In this document: one piece after another, positions 1-5,701 of the stretch
How positions within the stretch are numbered: the stretch's first letter is position 1
Layout: each line of letters begins with the position of its first letter
From: Spirochaetales bacterium
GTDB lineage: Bacteria > Spirochaetota > Spirochaetia > DSM-27196 > SLST01
Assembly: GCA_028284845.1 (NCBI GenBank)
Contig: JANQQY010000362.1
Span: 1 to 6,407 of the forward strand
Direction: 5' to 3'
DNA length: 6,407 nucleotides
Program-made: the position numbers and the translations under genes
Notes under the pieces: generated by a model
What the model saw: only the letters and a program-made list of their open reading frames with translations
Databases searched by the model: none
What the model was told of the DNA's origin: nothing

Positions 1-638
1 CCCTTCGCACGAGCGGTTGAAACGTAGTCCTGCTTGAGCACCTCGAGCATGCTCGAGCGGACGAGGCGGGCAATCATCGCGGAGGAGCGGAACCCCAACG
101 CGATTGCCGGCAGGACCAGGCGTATCAGACCGCCCCCGACTCCAAGAATGGGTATCCAGCGTAACTGCACGGAAAAGACAAAAATGAGGAGTAGTCCAAA
201 CCAGAAGCTCGGCATCGAAACACCGAGCAGGCTCACAAACATCGATCCGGTATCAAGAAGCGTCCCACGGTGAGTCGCCGCTACAACACCAAGAATCATC
301 CCCAAGATAAGCGCACATCCCATGCCGGCGATCGCGAGTTCGATCGTCGCGGGCAGCTGCTCAGCAATCAGTTCTCGCACCGGTCGTCGTTTTGACATCG
401 AACGGCCAAGGTCGAGCGTCACGGCGTTCCCCAGGTAGCGACCGTACTGAACGATGAGCGGATCGTTCAGACCAAGCTCCTGCCGCAGTGCCTCTGCGCG
501 CTCTTCAGTCACGTGGAAGCCGAGCATCGCGGTGGCGGGGTCGCCCGGCAGGAGGTGCATCACAAAAAAGGTGACCGTGATGATCCCAAGAAGGACGGGG
601 ACCGCGGCGACAAGACGATGCAGGAGGTGTCGGGTCAT
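1..638 (-). CDS. ABC transporter permease, DppB/OppB type (partial, C-terminus outside window)
   Basis: Inner-membrane permease subunit of a peptide/opine-type ABC importer. The 212 complete codons visible begin MTRHLLHRLV and show the family pattern: TM1 at about residues 9-30, the LPGDPA motif at 30-35, a periplasmic stretch with GLNDPLIVQYGRYLGN and DLGRS (56-80), then hydrophobic segments at about 101-121, 131-155 and 172-192. The visible part ends in the cytoplasmic EAA loop (DYVSTARAKG), which contacts the ATPase. Family members are usually about 305-340 residues, so roughly the last third lies beyond position 1. The ATG start (638-636) overlaps the upstream hydrolase stop in an ATGA arrangement and has a GGAG ribosome site at 647-644, five bases upstream. 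It is the fourth gene of the operon. A DppC-type permease and ATPases would be expected next. Substrate cannot be read from the permease. Confidence 0.94.
   Translation of the reverse strand, partial: MTRHLLHRLVAAVPVLLGIITVTFFVMHLLPGDPATAMLGFHVTEERAEALRQELGLNDPLIVQYGRYLGNAVTLDLGRSMSKRRPVRELIAEQLPATIELAIAGMGCALILGMILGVVAATHRGTLLDTGSMFVSLLGVSMPSFWFGLLLIFVFSVQLRWIPILGVGGGLIRLVLPAIALGFRSSAMIARLVRSSMLEVLKQDYVSTARAK
42..57. repeat. 16-bp perfect palindrome within the permease gene
   Basis: CTCGAGCATGCTCGAG at 42-57 equals its own reverse complement. It encodes part of the EAA-loop region (SSMLEV) of the permease. A perfect 16-mer palindrome is uncommon in a window this size but can arise from Ser/Leu/Glu codon choice, and nothing else marks it as functional. 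Confidence 0.35.
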
Positions 639-1576
639 TCGGTCTCCGCGTAGGCGACTTGGTAGACGATGGCGTTCGCCTTCGCCGCCGGCGTGGTGAC
701 GATCGCGATGATCCATGCGTCATGCGGCGCAGTCATTATTTCAATGGGATCGCCAAACCAATCGGTGAGTACGCCGATCTCCTGGCCCTCCGTGACTTCG
801 TCGCCCAATTGAACGAGCGGCTCGAAGATTCCTTCCTTACCGATCCGCCAGAACCCACTCTTCGTCTCGCGCGTCTGATGGTCGCGGACAGGCTCCTCGT
901 CCAGCATGCCCATTGCGCAGGCGACGTTCCGCATTCCCTTGAAGTGGACGGCGGTGAACTCCTCGCTCGGCAGGCCGTTCCCACCCGCTTCCGCGAGAAA
1001 GGCCGGGATCCCCGCTCGGTTGGCGGCAGTGTTGAGATCGTATCCGTAGGAGACCGATGACTTGTTGGCAAAGGTGACGAGAAAGGGGAGGTCGTAGGCG
1101 AGGGCAAGCTCCCGGCTGCGATCTGTTACCGACTGATCGTCGCACTCACCAAGGCCACCGTAAGGAACGAGCGCCTCAAAGATGTCGCCCCCGTGCACAT
1201 TGATCACGCAGTCGGATCCGCGAACAGCGCGCTCGAAGACGAGATGGTTGACGACGTCGGTGTAGGTTCCGTTGGGGTCGCCGGGGAAGACCCGGTTGGG
1301 GTTCTTGCCGTCGATGGGACAGACCGCTTCCGCGCGTCCGTAGAAGGCGGTCTCAGTCAGAATGGGGACAACACGGATTCGCCCTTTGAGAACGGCCGGA
1401 TCAATAGAGCGAGAGAAGTCGATCGCGGCGAGGATGCCTGGGTACTCCGAGCCATGGACGCCGGCGATGATCGCGAGCGTTGGACCGTCGATCTCCCCCT
1501 CAATCTCAATCAGCGGTACTCGGATCTCGTGGCCGTCCGCCGCACCCGTCAGGACCGTGGTGGTCCTTCCGCTCAC
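635..1576 (-). CDS. Succinylglutamate desuccinylase/aspartoacylase (AstE/AspA) family zinc hydrolase, copy 2
   Basis: A 313-residue cytosolic metal-dependent amidohydrolase of the carboxypeptidase-like AstE/AspA family, whose members remove an acyl group from N-acyl amino acids. No signal peptide is visible. Expected zinc ligands are His41 and Glu44 (GVHGSEYPG) and His128 (VINVHGGD). The substrate-binding Asn-Arg pair is intact in PIDGKNPNRVFPG (Asn94, Arg95), and the catalytic Glu is Glu196 (FLAEAGGNG). A C-terminal beta domain (about 240-305) carries PLVQLGDEVTEGQ and ends in TAPHDAW and following strands, as in DoeB-like and related members. The start is GTG at 1576-1574, overlapping the preceding TGA as GTGA; only a weak GGGG lies upstream, so translation is probably coupled. 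It is an evident but divergent paralogue of the gene immediately upstream. Family assignment is secure; the exact substrate (acetyl-, succinyl- or other N-acyl amino acid, or an ectoine-type intermediate) is not determined. Confidence 0.9.
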   Translation of the reverse strand: MSGRTTTVLTGAADGHEIRVPLIEIEGEIDGPTLAIIAGVHGSEYPGILAAIDFSRSIDPAVLKGRIRVVPILTETAFYGRAEAVCPIDGKNPNRVFPGDPNGTYTDVVNHLVFERAVRGSDCVINVHGGDIFEALVPYGGLGECDDQSVTDRSRELALAYDLPFLVTFANKSSVSYGYDLNTAANRAGIPAFLAEAGGNGLPSEEFTAVHFKGMRNVACAMGMLDEEPVRDHQTRETKSGFWRIGKEGIFEPLVQLGDEVTEGQEIGVLTDWFGDPIEIMTAPHDAWIIAIVTTPAAKANAIVYQVAYAETE

Positions 1577-2589
1577 GGAACGTTCCCCATCACAAAGAGC
1601 ATGTCGCCTGGATTGACGGCACCCTTCGTTCCAACGTTGGTCATCACGACATCCACCGGGGCGTGGAACTCTTCAATCGTTTCGCCGTCAAAACCAAAGA
1701 TGTAGCCGAGTCGCTCGCCGGCGCTCACTTCCTGTCCGGCCTCCACTTCGTAGCGGCAAAAACCGCCGCGGCCTGCGAAGTAGACGTGACCGCCAATGAG
1801 CAGGCGGTGCTCCACAGGGAGAGGCTCGCCTTCCGCCATGCCCATAAACCGCATGCAGCTGTGGAGGCCCCGAACCGTCAGGTCCACGAGCGACCAATCG
1901 ATCTTGCCCTCGCCTCCGACTTCAAAAAAGACACCGGGTTTGCCAAGGAATCCTGCCTCAAGCGCGACCGAGCCGCGGCCGGGGTAGGTTGGCATCTCCG
2001 GGATGCTTCCAGTGGGAACCTCCCAGAGCCATTCGATGCCGAAGGAGCGCGCGAACTCGCGCGTCCGGTTGTCGAGTTCATCGTTTCCGGTAAGGAGGTA
2101 TTCGATGTTGGGCGGCAGGGTCTCGAAGAACTCTCCACCGTGCAGATCTACAACAGCGTCGCACTCGCGCACGAAACTTTCGAAGATAGCTCGGGCGGCC
2201 CGATGGGTGGGCGAGTCGGCCTGATGGGAGACGTTTCCGGTTCCTTCGGCACGTTCACCCGGTACGGGAAAGGCACGTCCCATGTTCACGCCGTCAATGG
2301 GAGAGAGGTGGCCCGATCGAGCATCGAGCCCAGGCAGGTTTTGTGCGTGGACGATGACCACGGTGCCGGCGATCAGTGCCGGGTCGAGCTCCTTCGCGAA
2401 CCTAATCGCGCTGACCATGCCGCTGTACTCGCCGGGATGACAGCCCGCGAGGACAAGAAGGCAAGGGCCATCGGTTGCGCCGCGGGCAATGGTGACCGGC
2501 GTGCTCCGCACACCGGTAACGGTCTCGTAGAGAGGGAATGATAGCCGCCGCTTTTCGCCGGCGGCTATCGTGGTTCCTTCAATCGTCAC
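1573..2589 (-). CDS. Succinylglutamate desuccinylase/aspartoacylase (AstE/AspA) family zinc hydrolase, copy 1
   Basis: A 338-residue cytosolic zinc hydrolase of the same family as the next gene. Predicted zinc ligands are His51 and Glu54 (AGCHPGEYSG) and His150 (VVDLHGGEF); the catalytic Glu is Glu223 (GVFFEVGGEGK). The N-terminal TIAAGEKRRLSFPLYE stretch and the DGPCLLVLAG strand resemble the usual start of DoeB-like members, which supports the full-length start. The C-terminal beta domain (about 270-335) includes EAGQEVSAGERLGYIFGFDG. One difference stands out: where the family normally has Asn-x-Asn-Arg, this protein reads NMGR (102-105), so the Asn that normally precedes the substrate-binding Arg is Gly104, and HPGE replaces the commoner HGxE. 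The GTG start shares one base with the TAG of the binding-protein gene and has no recognisable ribosome site, so it likely depends on coupling. A strong hairpin lies about 18 bases after the start codon. Substrate unknown. Confidence 0.89.
   Translation of the reverse strand: MTIEGTTIAAGEKRRLSFPLYETVTGVRSTPVTIARGATDGPCLLVLAGCHPGEYSGMVSAIRFAKELDPALIAGTVVIVHAQNLPGLDARSGHLSPIDGVNMGRAFPVPGERAEGTGNVSHQADSPTHRAARAIFESFVRECDAVVDLHGGEFFETLPPNIEYLLTGNDELDNRTREFARSFGIEWLWEVPTGSIPEMPTYPGRGSVALEAGFLGKPGVFFEVGGEGKIDWSLVDLTVRGLHSCMRFMGMAEGEPLPVEHRLLIGGHVYFAGRGGFCRYEVEAGQEVSAGERLGYIFGFDGETIEEFHAPVDVVMTNVGTKGAVNPGDMLFVMGNVP
2540..2569 (-). repeat. 11-bp perfect inverted repeat (hairpin) inside the start of the first hydrolase gene
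   Basis: Arms GATAGCCGCCG (2540-2550) and CGGCGGCTATC (2559-2569) are exact reverse complements with an 8-base loop. In the minus-strand transcript the stem begins 17 bases after the GTG codon of the first hydrolase gene and spans codons for roughly residues 7-17. No run of U follows it, so it is not a standard intrinsic terminator. The placement just after the highly expressed class of gene (the binding protein) is where many transport operons carry an mRNA-protecting or expression-lowering stem; that role is inference. Confidence 0.6.
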
Positions 2590-4175
2590 TATTCGAACCG
2601 GACATCGTAGAGCACGGGATACTGACCGCGGTCGATGCGGTAGCCGGTGATGTTTGCTCTCATGCCGTCGTGGATCTGGCGAGCGTAGACAGAGACCAGG
2701 AGAGCTCGGTCCATGATGAACTCCTGGATCTCATAGTAGCGCTCAATACGTGCATCCGGATCGATCTCAGAGAGCGCGGCCATCAGGCGTGCGTCGAGCT
2801 CCGGATCGTTGTACCTGGAGATCGCGAATCCGGTTCCGATGTTCGAGGAGTGGTAGAGAACGCGGAGCACGTCGGGATCGCTGTATGCCCACCAGGTCGA
2901 TGCCATGGCGTAGGTATCGGCCTCACGGGTGATGGCAAAAAGATTGTCGCTGCTGATGGCATTGGCCTCAACATCGATCCCAATCTCGCGCATCTGCGCC
3001 TGGAAGAACTCAATCCGACGTCGCTCAGTGATGTCATTGATATCAAACGCCAGAGGGACGCCGTCCTTCTCGCGAATGCCGGTCTCAGCGTTGAGCACCC
3101 ATCCCGACTCCTCGAGCAATGCGGCTGCCCGGTTGAGGTCGTAGGGGTAGAGCTCCTCAACTGCAGGGTTGTACCCGAGTGTTGCCGGAGAGAGCGGGCC
3201 GAAGGTGGGTGTCACGCGACCCTGGAAGATCGTGTTTGCGAGGGTCTCCTGATCAAAGGCGTGCAGGATCGCTCTTCGCACGTTGATGTCTGAGAGGATA
3301 GGGTTCTCAACGTTCATCCAGAAGATGACGGGAGAGCCGGGAACATCGCCGCGCTGCAGTTGGAACTCGGCGTCGGTCTCAAGAAGCGCAATTGCCTCTT
3401 CGCCGAGCTCGAGGGCGACATCGGTCTCCCCGGTCTCAAGCGTCGCTGCACGAGTGGAGTCTTCCGGAATCGTGAAGAAGGTGATGCTCTCGAGCCATGC
3501 GGGACCTTCGGATTCGTAGACCGGGCTTGCCCAGTTGTAATCCTCGTTTCGAAGGAGGGTTACTCGGTTTTGTGCGGTCCACTCCTCAAAGATGAATGGT
3601 CCGGTACCAACCGGGTTCCGGCCAAAGTCCTCGTATCCAAACTGCTCACCGGCGGCCGGCGAGATCATGCCAAGGTAGGCCTGGCTGAACGCGTCCAGGA
3701 GAAGGCTCGCTGAGATGGGTGCCGAGTAGGTGATCTCAACGGTGAATTCGTCCACCGCTCGTGATGAGCCGTAGGGACCAAGGGCGCTTGTCGCGAATCG
3801 CGACTGAAGGGCAGGGTCTGCGATGCGGTCGAGGTTGTAGACAACCGCTTCCGCGTTGAACGGCGTTCCGTCGTGGAAGCTGACATCGTCACGAAGCGTA
3901 AAGGTGTAGACGGTTCCCTCGTCGTTCCACGACCAGTCGGTTGCGAGCCCGGGCTGGAAGGTGTCGCCATCCTTGTACACGAGTGTCTCAAAGATGTTCA
4001 TCATGATGGTGTAGGCACGACGCGCGCCGGTCACGTGTGGGTCGAGTGTGTCTGCCTCACCGGGCATCGAAATGGTCAGCGTCCGCTGCGGCTCCGCTTC
4101 ATCCGATCCTCCGGCAAATGCCGATACGGCAATCAATAGTATTGCCAGACTCAGCAGCATAGTGCGGGTCTTCAT
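2589..4175 (-). CDS. ABC transporter substrate-binding protein, family 5 (dipeptide/oligopeptide type)
   Basis: A 528-residue periplasmic solute receptor that captures substrate and delivers it to the permease encoded downstream. The N-terminus is a clear Sec signal peptide: MKTRT, a hydrophobic core at about 6-17, and a probable signal peptidase I site after Ala21 (A-F-A, then GGSDEAE). There is no lipobox cysteine, so it is predicted to be soluble. The SBP_bac_5 signature follows: TLTISMPGEADTLDPH (32-47), then the classical run at 76-117 with LATDWSW, YTFTLRDDVSFHDGTPF and AEAVVYNLDRI. Length is normal for the family. Start is fixed by ATG at 4175-4173 with a strong ribosome site. It is the first gene of the operon; the two hydrolase genes separating it from the permease point to an acylated amino acid or peptide-like ligand rather than ordinary peptides, but family 5 proteins bind many things (peptides, opines, nickel, sugars), so this remains inference. 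Confidence 0.95.
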   Translation of the reverse strand: MKTRTMLLSLAILLIAVSAFAGGSDEAEPQRTLTISMPGEADTLDPHVTGARRAYTIMMNIFETLVYKDGDTFQPGLATDWSWNDEGTVYTFTLRDDVSFHDGTPFNAEAVVYNLDRIADPALQSRFATSALGPYGSSRAVDEFTVEITYSAPISASLLLDAFSQAYLGMISPAAGEQFGYEDFGRNPVGTGPFIFEEWTAQNRVTLLRNEDYNWASPVYESEGPAWLESITFFTIPEDSTRAATLETGETDVALELGEEAIALLETDAEFQLQRGDVPGSPVIFWMNVENPILSDINVRRAILHAFDQETLANTIFQGRVTPTFGPLSPATLGYNPAVEELYPYDLNRAAALLEESGWVLNAETGIREKDGVPLAFDINDITERRRIEFFQAQMREIGIDVEANAISSDNLFAITREADTYAMASTWWAYSDPDVLRVLYHSSNIGTGFAISRYNDPELDARLMAALSEIDPDARIERYYEIQEFIMDRALLVSVYARQIHDGMRANITGYRIDRGQYPVLYDVRFE

Positions 4176-4178
4176 AAG

Positions 4179-4186
4179 TCCTCCTT
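4179..4186 (-). promoter_or_regulatory. Strong ribosome binding site of the binding-protein gene
   Basis: The minus strand reads AAGGAGGA, nearly the full anti-16S complement, three to four bases before the ATG at 4175. It is by far the best ribosome site in this operon; the three downstream genes rely on overlaps and weaker sites, which fits high production of the binding protein relative to the enzymes and permease. Confidence 0.8.
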
Positions 4187-4192
4187 GGGAAT

Positions 4193-4212
4193 ACCGACGG
4201 ACTTCCGTCGGT
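4193..4212 (-). repeat. 8-bp perfect inverted repeat in the operon leader (hairpin or operator)
   Basis: Arms ACCGACGG (4193-4200) and CCGTCGGT (4205-4212) are exact reverse complements separated by four bases. The element sits six bases upstream of the ribosome site of the binding-protein gene, so it would form a stable GC-rich stem in the leader RNA, or serve as a dimeric regulator site. Another ACCGAC half-site lies at 4234-4239, 41 bp from the first, and can form an alternative pairing with part of this repeat. There is no U run, so it is not a simple terminator. Confidence 0.55.
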
Positions 4213-4295
4213 GTTCGGCTACGCTATCAGCGAACCGACATAGATGCAATATATGCATATTCGTGCTACAAAAATGTATGATTATGCGGCATGGA
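4213..4295. promoter_or_regulatory. Divergent promoter region between the transport operon and the TIGR04076-reductase pair
   Basis: AT-rich sequence between two divergently transcribed units. On the plus strand TATGAT at 4277-4282 is a good -10 candidate, with a poor -35 (TGCATA, 4254-4259, 17 bp spacing); it would start RNA near 4289. On the minus strand TATATT (complement of 4248-4253) is a possible -10 with no convincing -35, so that promoter may need an activator. A 10-bp palindrome ATATGCATAT (4251-4260) and a short inverted repeat CGCT-ATC-AGCG (4222-4232) lie between them and could be regulator sites. Promoter positions are by eye and uncertain; the presence of divergent promoters follows from gene orientation. 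Confidence 0.5.
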
Positions 4296-4300
4296 TGGAG
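4296..4300 (+). promoter_or_regulatory. Ribosome binding site that selects the TIGR04076 start
   Basis: TGGAG sits five bases before the ATG at 4306, whereas the in-frame ATG at 4291 has no purine-rich site upstream and falls almost at the predicted transcription start. This favours initiation at 4306, five codons into the longest reading frame. Confidence 0.5.
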
Positions 4301-4305
4301 ACGAG

Positions 4306-4662
4306 ATGGACGACGAGTTTGAGCTGTACGACCTCCGAGTCGAGGTTGCCGAGTGCCGCGGTGAGATGGTCTGCAACCACAAGATAGGCGACTACTTTGA
4401 GGTGAGGGGCGAGGAGCTTACGATTCCCGCAGGACAGACATTCTCGCTCTACGCCCTTGCCGCGCTCCTGCCGCTGATCCCCGCGAAACAGCGTGTGACC
4501 CATCAGAACGACTGGATGACCACAGATACGGACATCGCCTGCCCGGATCCCAATTGCGGGGCGATCTTTCGGATCCACCGGACTGGGAGGCGGACCTTTC
4601 GGCACAGCGAGACGACCGTTGTGCCTTTGACGAGGACGAGTGAAGATGGTCGAGCGCTTTGA
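4306..4662 (+). CDS. TIGR04076 family small protein of unknown function
   Basis: A 118-residue soluble protein with no signal peptide or membrane segment. It matches the remembered TIGR04076 pattern: a beta strand with RVEVAECRGE (11-20), then CNHKIGDYFEV (23-33), a hydrophobic helix FSLYALAALLPLI (46-58), a Trp at 70, and DIACPDP (76-82) followed by AIFRIHR. The usual family length is about 90-100 residues; this one has a charged C-terminal tail of about 25 residues. Cysteines at 17, 23, 79 and 84 plus His25 could form a metal or redox site, but this is conjecture. The family has no established biochemical function that I can state. Start 4306 is chosen on its ribosome site; 4291 would add five residues. 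Its last codons overlap the aldo/keto reductase gene by 17 bases, so the two are probably co-translated. Confidence 0.75.
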   Translation: MDDEFELYDLRVEVAECRGEMVCNHKIGDYFEVRGEELTIPAGQTFSLYALAALLPLIPAKQRVTHQNDWMTTDTDIACPDPNCGAIFRIHRTGRRTFRHSETTVVPLTRTSEDGRAL

Positions 4663-5683
4663 GATCGGCTCCGAGTACAGCGCCGCGCGGATCATCAACG
4701 GAGGCTGGCAGCTTTCTGCGGGACATCGCAATGAAACGCTCGACCGCAAGGAGGTCGTAGCCGGACTTGTCCGCCTTGTCCGGTCCGGCCTCACCACCTT
4801 TGATTGCGCCGATATCTACACCGGTGTGGAAGAGCTCTTTGGAGAGCTTCGAGTCGCCTGGCGTGCCGAGGGCGGATCTGATTCTGCGATTCAGGTCCAT
4901 ACCAAGTTTGTGCCGGATCGCGCCGCCCTTGCGAGCATCGATCGCGCCTATGTCACACGCATCATCGATCGATCGCTCAGGCGGCTCGGCGTTGAACGGC
5001 TCGATCTGGTCCAGTTTCACTGGTGGGAGTACGAGGTTCCCGGCATGGTAGAGGTGGCGGGGATGCTCGCGGACCTGCAGGCCGGCGGGAAGATTCGCTC
5101 GATCGGCGTCACGAACTTCAATGCGCCCGAGCTCTCAAAGCTGTTTGAGGCGGGGATCCCGCTGGTGAGCGCTCAAGTACAGTACTCGCTCTTGGATCGA
5201 CGCCCGGAGCGTGCTCTTGTTGAACTCTGCCAAACTCATGGGACACAGCTCCTCTGCTACGGGTCGCTCGCAGGAGGCTTTCTCACCGACCGATACCTCG
5301 GCAAGGGCGATCCAGATCAAGCTGGAAATCGTTCCCTCACCAAGTATCGCCTCATCGTTGAGGAGTACGGCGGATGGGAGGCGTTTCAGTCGCTGCTCGA
5401 GCGCGTGAGATCGATCGCCTCTGATCACGGGGTGAGCATCGCCAACGTCGCCGCGCGATACGTCCTTCAGAAGGATCAGGTTGGTGCGGTCATCATCGGC
5501 GCCCGGGACGATCGGCATCTGGCGGACACTCTGCGGACCTTCACATTCTCTCTCTCACGGGATGAGATGGCGCAGCTCGAGGCCGGAGACGGCATCCGAG
5601 TGGCCGGCGACTGCTTTGATCTTGAGCGCGTACCCGACGGGCCGCACCTGCGAATCATGAAGACCAATCTCAACGATGAGTAG
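4646..5683 (+). CDS. Aldo/keto reductase
   Basis: A 345-residue NAD(P)H-dependent oxidoreductase with the (beta/alpha)8 aldo/keto reductase fold, expected to interconvert carbonyls and alcohols in the cytosol. The catalytic tetrad is visible: Asp53 and Tyr58 (FDCADIYTGVEELFG), Lys87 (VHTKF) and His125 (LVQFHWWEY). Family hallmarks follow: IGVTNFN (153-159), AQVQYSLLDRR (176-186), YGSLAGGFL (205-213) and the cofactor phosphate-binding IIGARDDRHL (283-292). About 40 residues after this, including GDCFDLERVPDGPHL, form a C-terminal tail. The start is taken as ATG 4646, nine bases after GAGGA (4632-4636); GTG at 4640 would add two residues. It overlaps the end of the TIGR04076 gene in a different frame, implying a two-gene unit with translational coupling. 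The substrate cannot be deduced; sugar, polyol or 2-oxoacid-derived aldehydes are all possible. Confidence 0.93.
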   Translation: MVERFEIGSEYSAARIINGGWQLSAGHRNETLDRKEVVAGLVRLVRSGLTTFDCADIYTGVEELFGELRVAWRAEGGSDSAIQVHTKFVPDRAALASIDRAYVTRIIDRSLRRLGVERLDLVQFHWWEYEVPGMVEVAGMLADLQAGGKIRSIGVTNFNAPELSKLFEAGIPLVSAQVQYSLLDRRPERALVELCQTHGTQLLCYGSLAGGFLTDRYLGKGDPDQAGNRSLTKYRLIVEEYGGWEAFQSLLERVRSIASDHGVSIANVAARYVLQKDQVGAVIIGARDDRHLADTLRTFTFSLSRDEMAQLEAGDGIRVAGDCFDLERVPDGPHLRIMKTNLNDE

Positions 5684-5701
5684 ACGCTCCATGGTCGGGC
5701 G

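Noticed and set aside
1577..1586. 10-bp palindrome GGAACGTTCC directly upstream of the second hydrolase GTG start
   Set aside because: It has no loop so cannot form a hairpin, and it is coding sequence for the end of the preceding gene; a 10-mer palindrome is likely chance.
1480..2541. 353-codon open frame on the plus strand
   Set aside because: It lies antisense to the two hydrolase genes, which have full family motifs. The translation shows no recognisable domain, and long antisense frames are expected in GC-rich coding DNA.
2538..3293. 251-codon open frame on the plus strand
   Set aside because: Antisense to the substrate-binding protein gene, no recognisable motifs and no promoter or ribosome site of note.
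4291..4305. Upstream ATG for the TIGR04076 protein
   Set aside because: No ribosome site precedes it and it would be nearly leaderless from the predicted promoter; the ATG at 4306 has a GGAG at good spacing. Not strictly excluded.
4282..5020. Minus-strand open frames opposite the TIGR04076 and aldo/keto reductase genes
   Set aside because: They mirror genes with clear family signatures and their translations are low-information, Arg/Ser-rich sequences.
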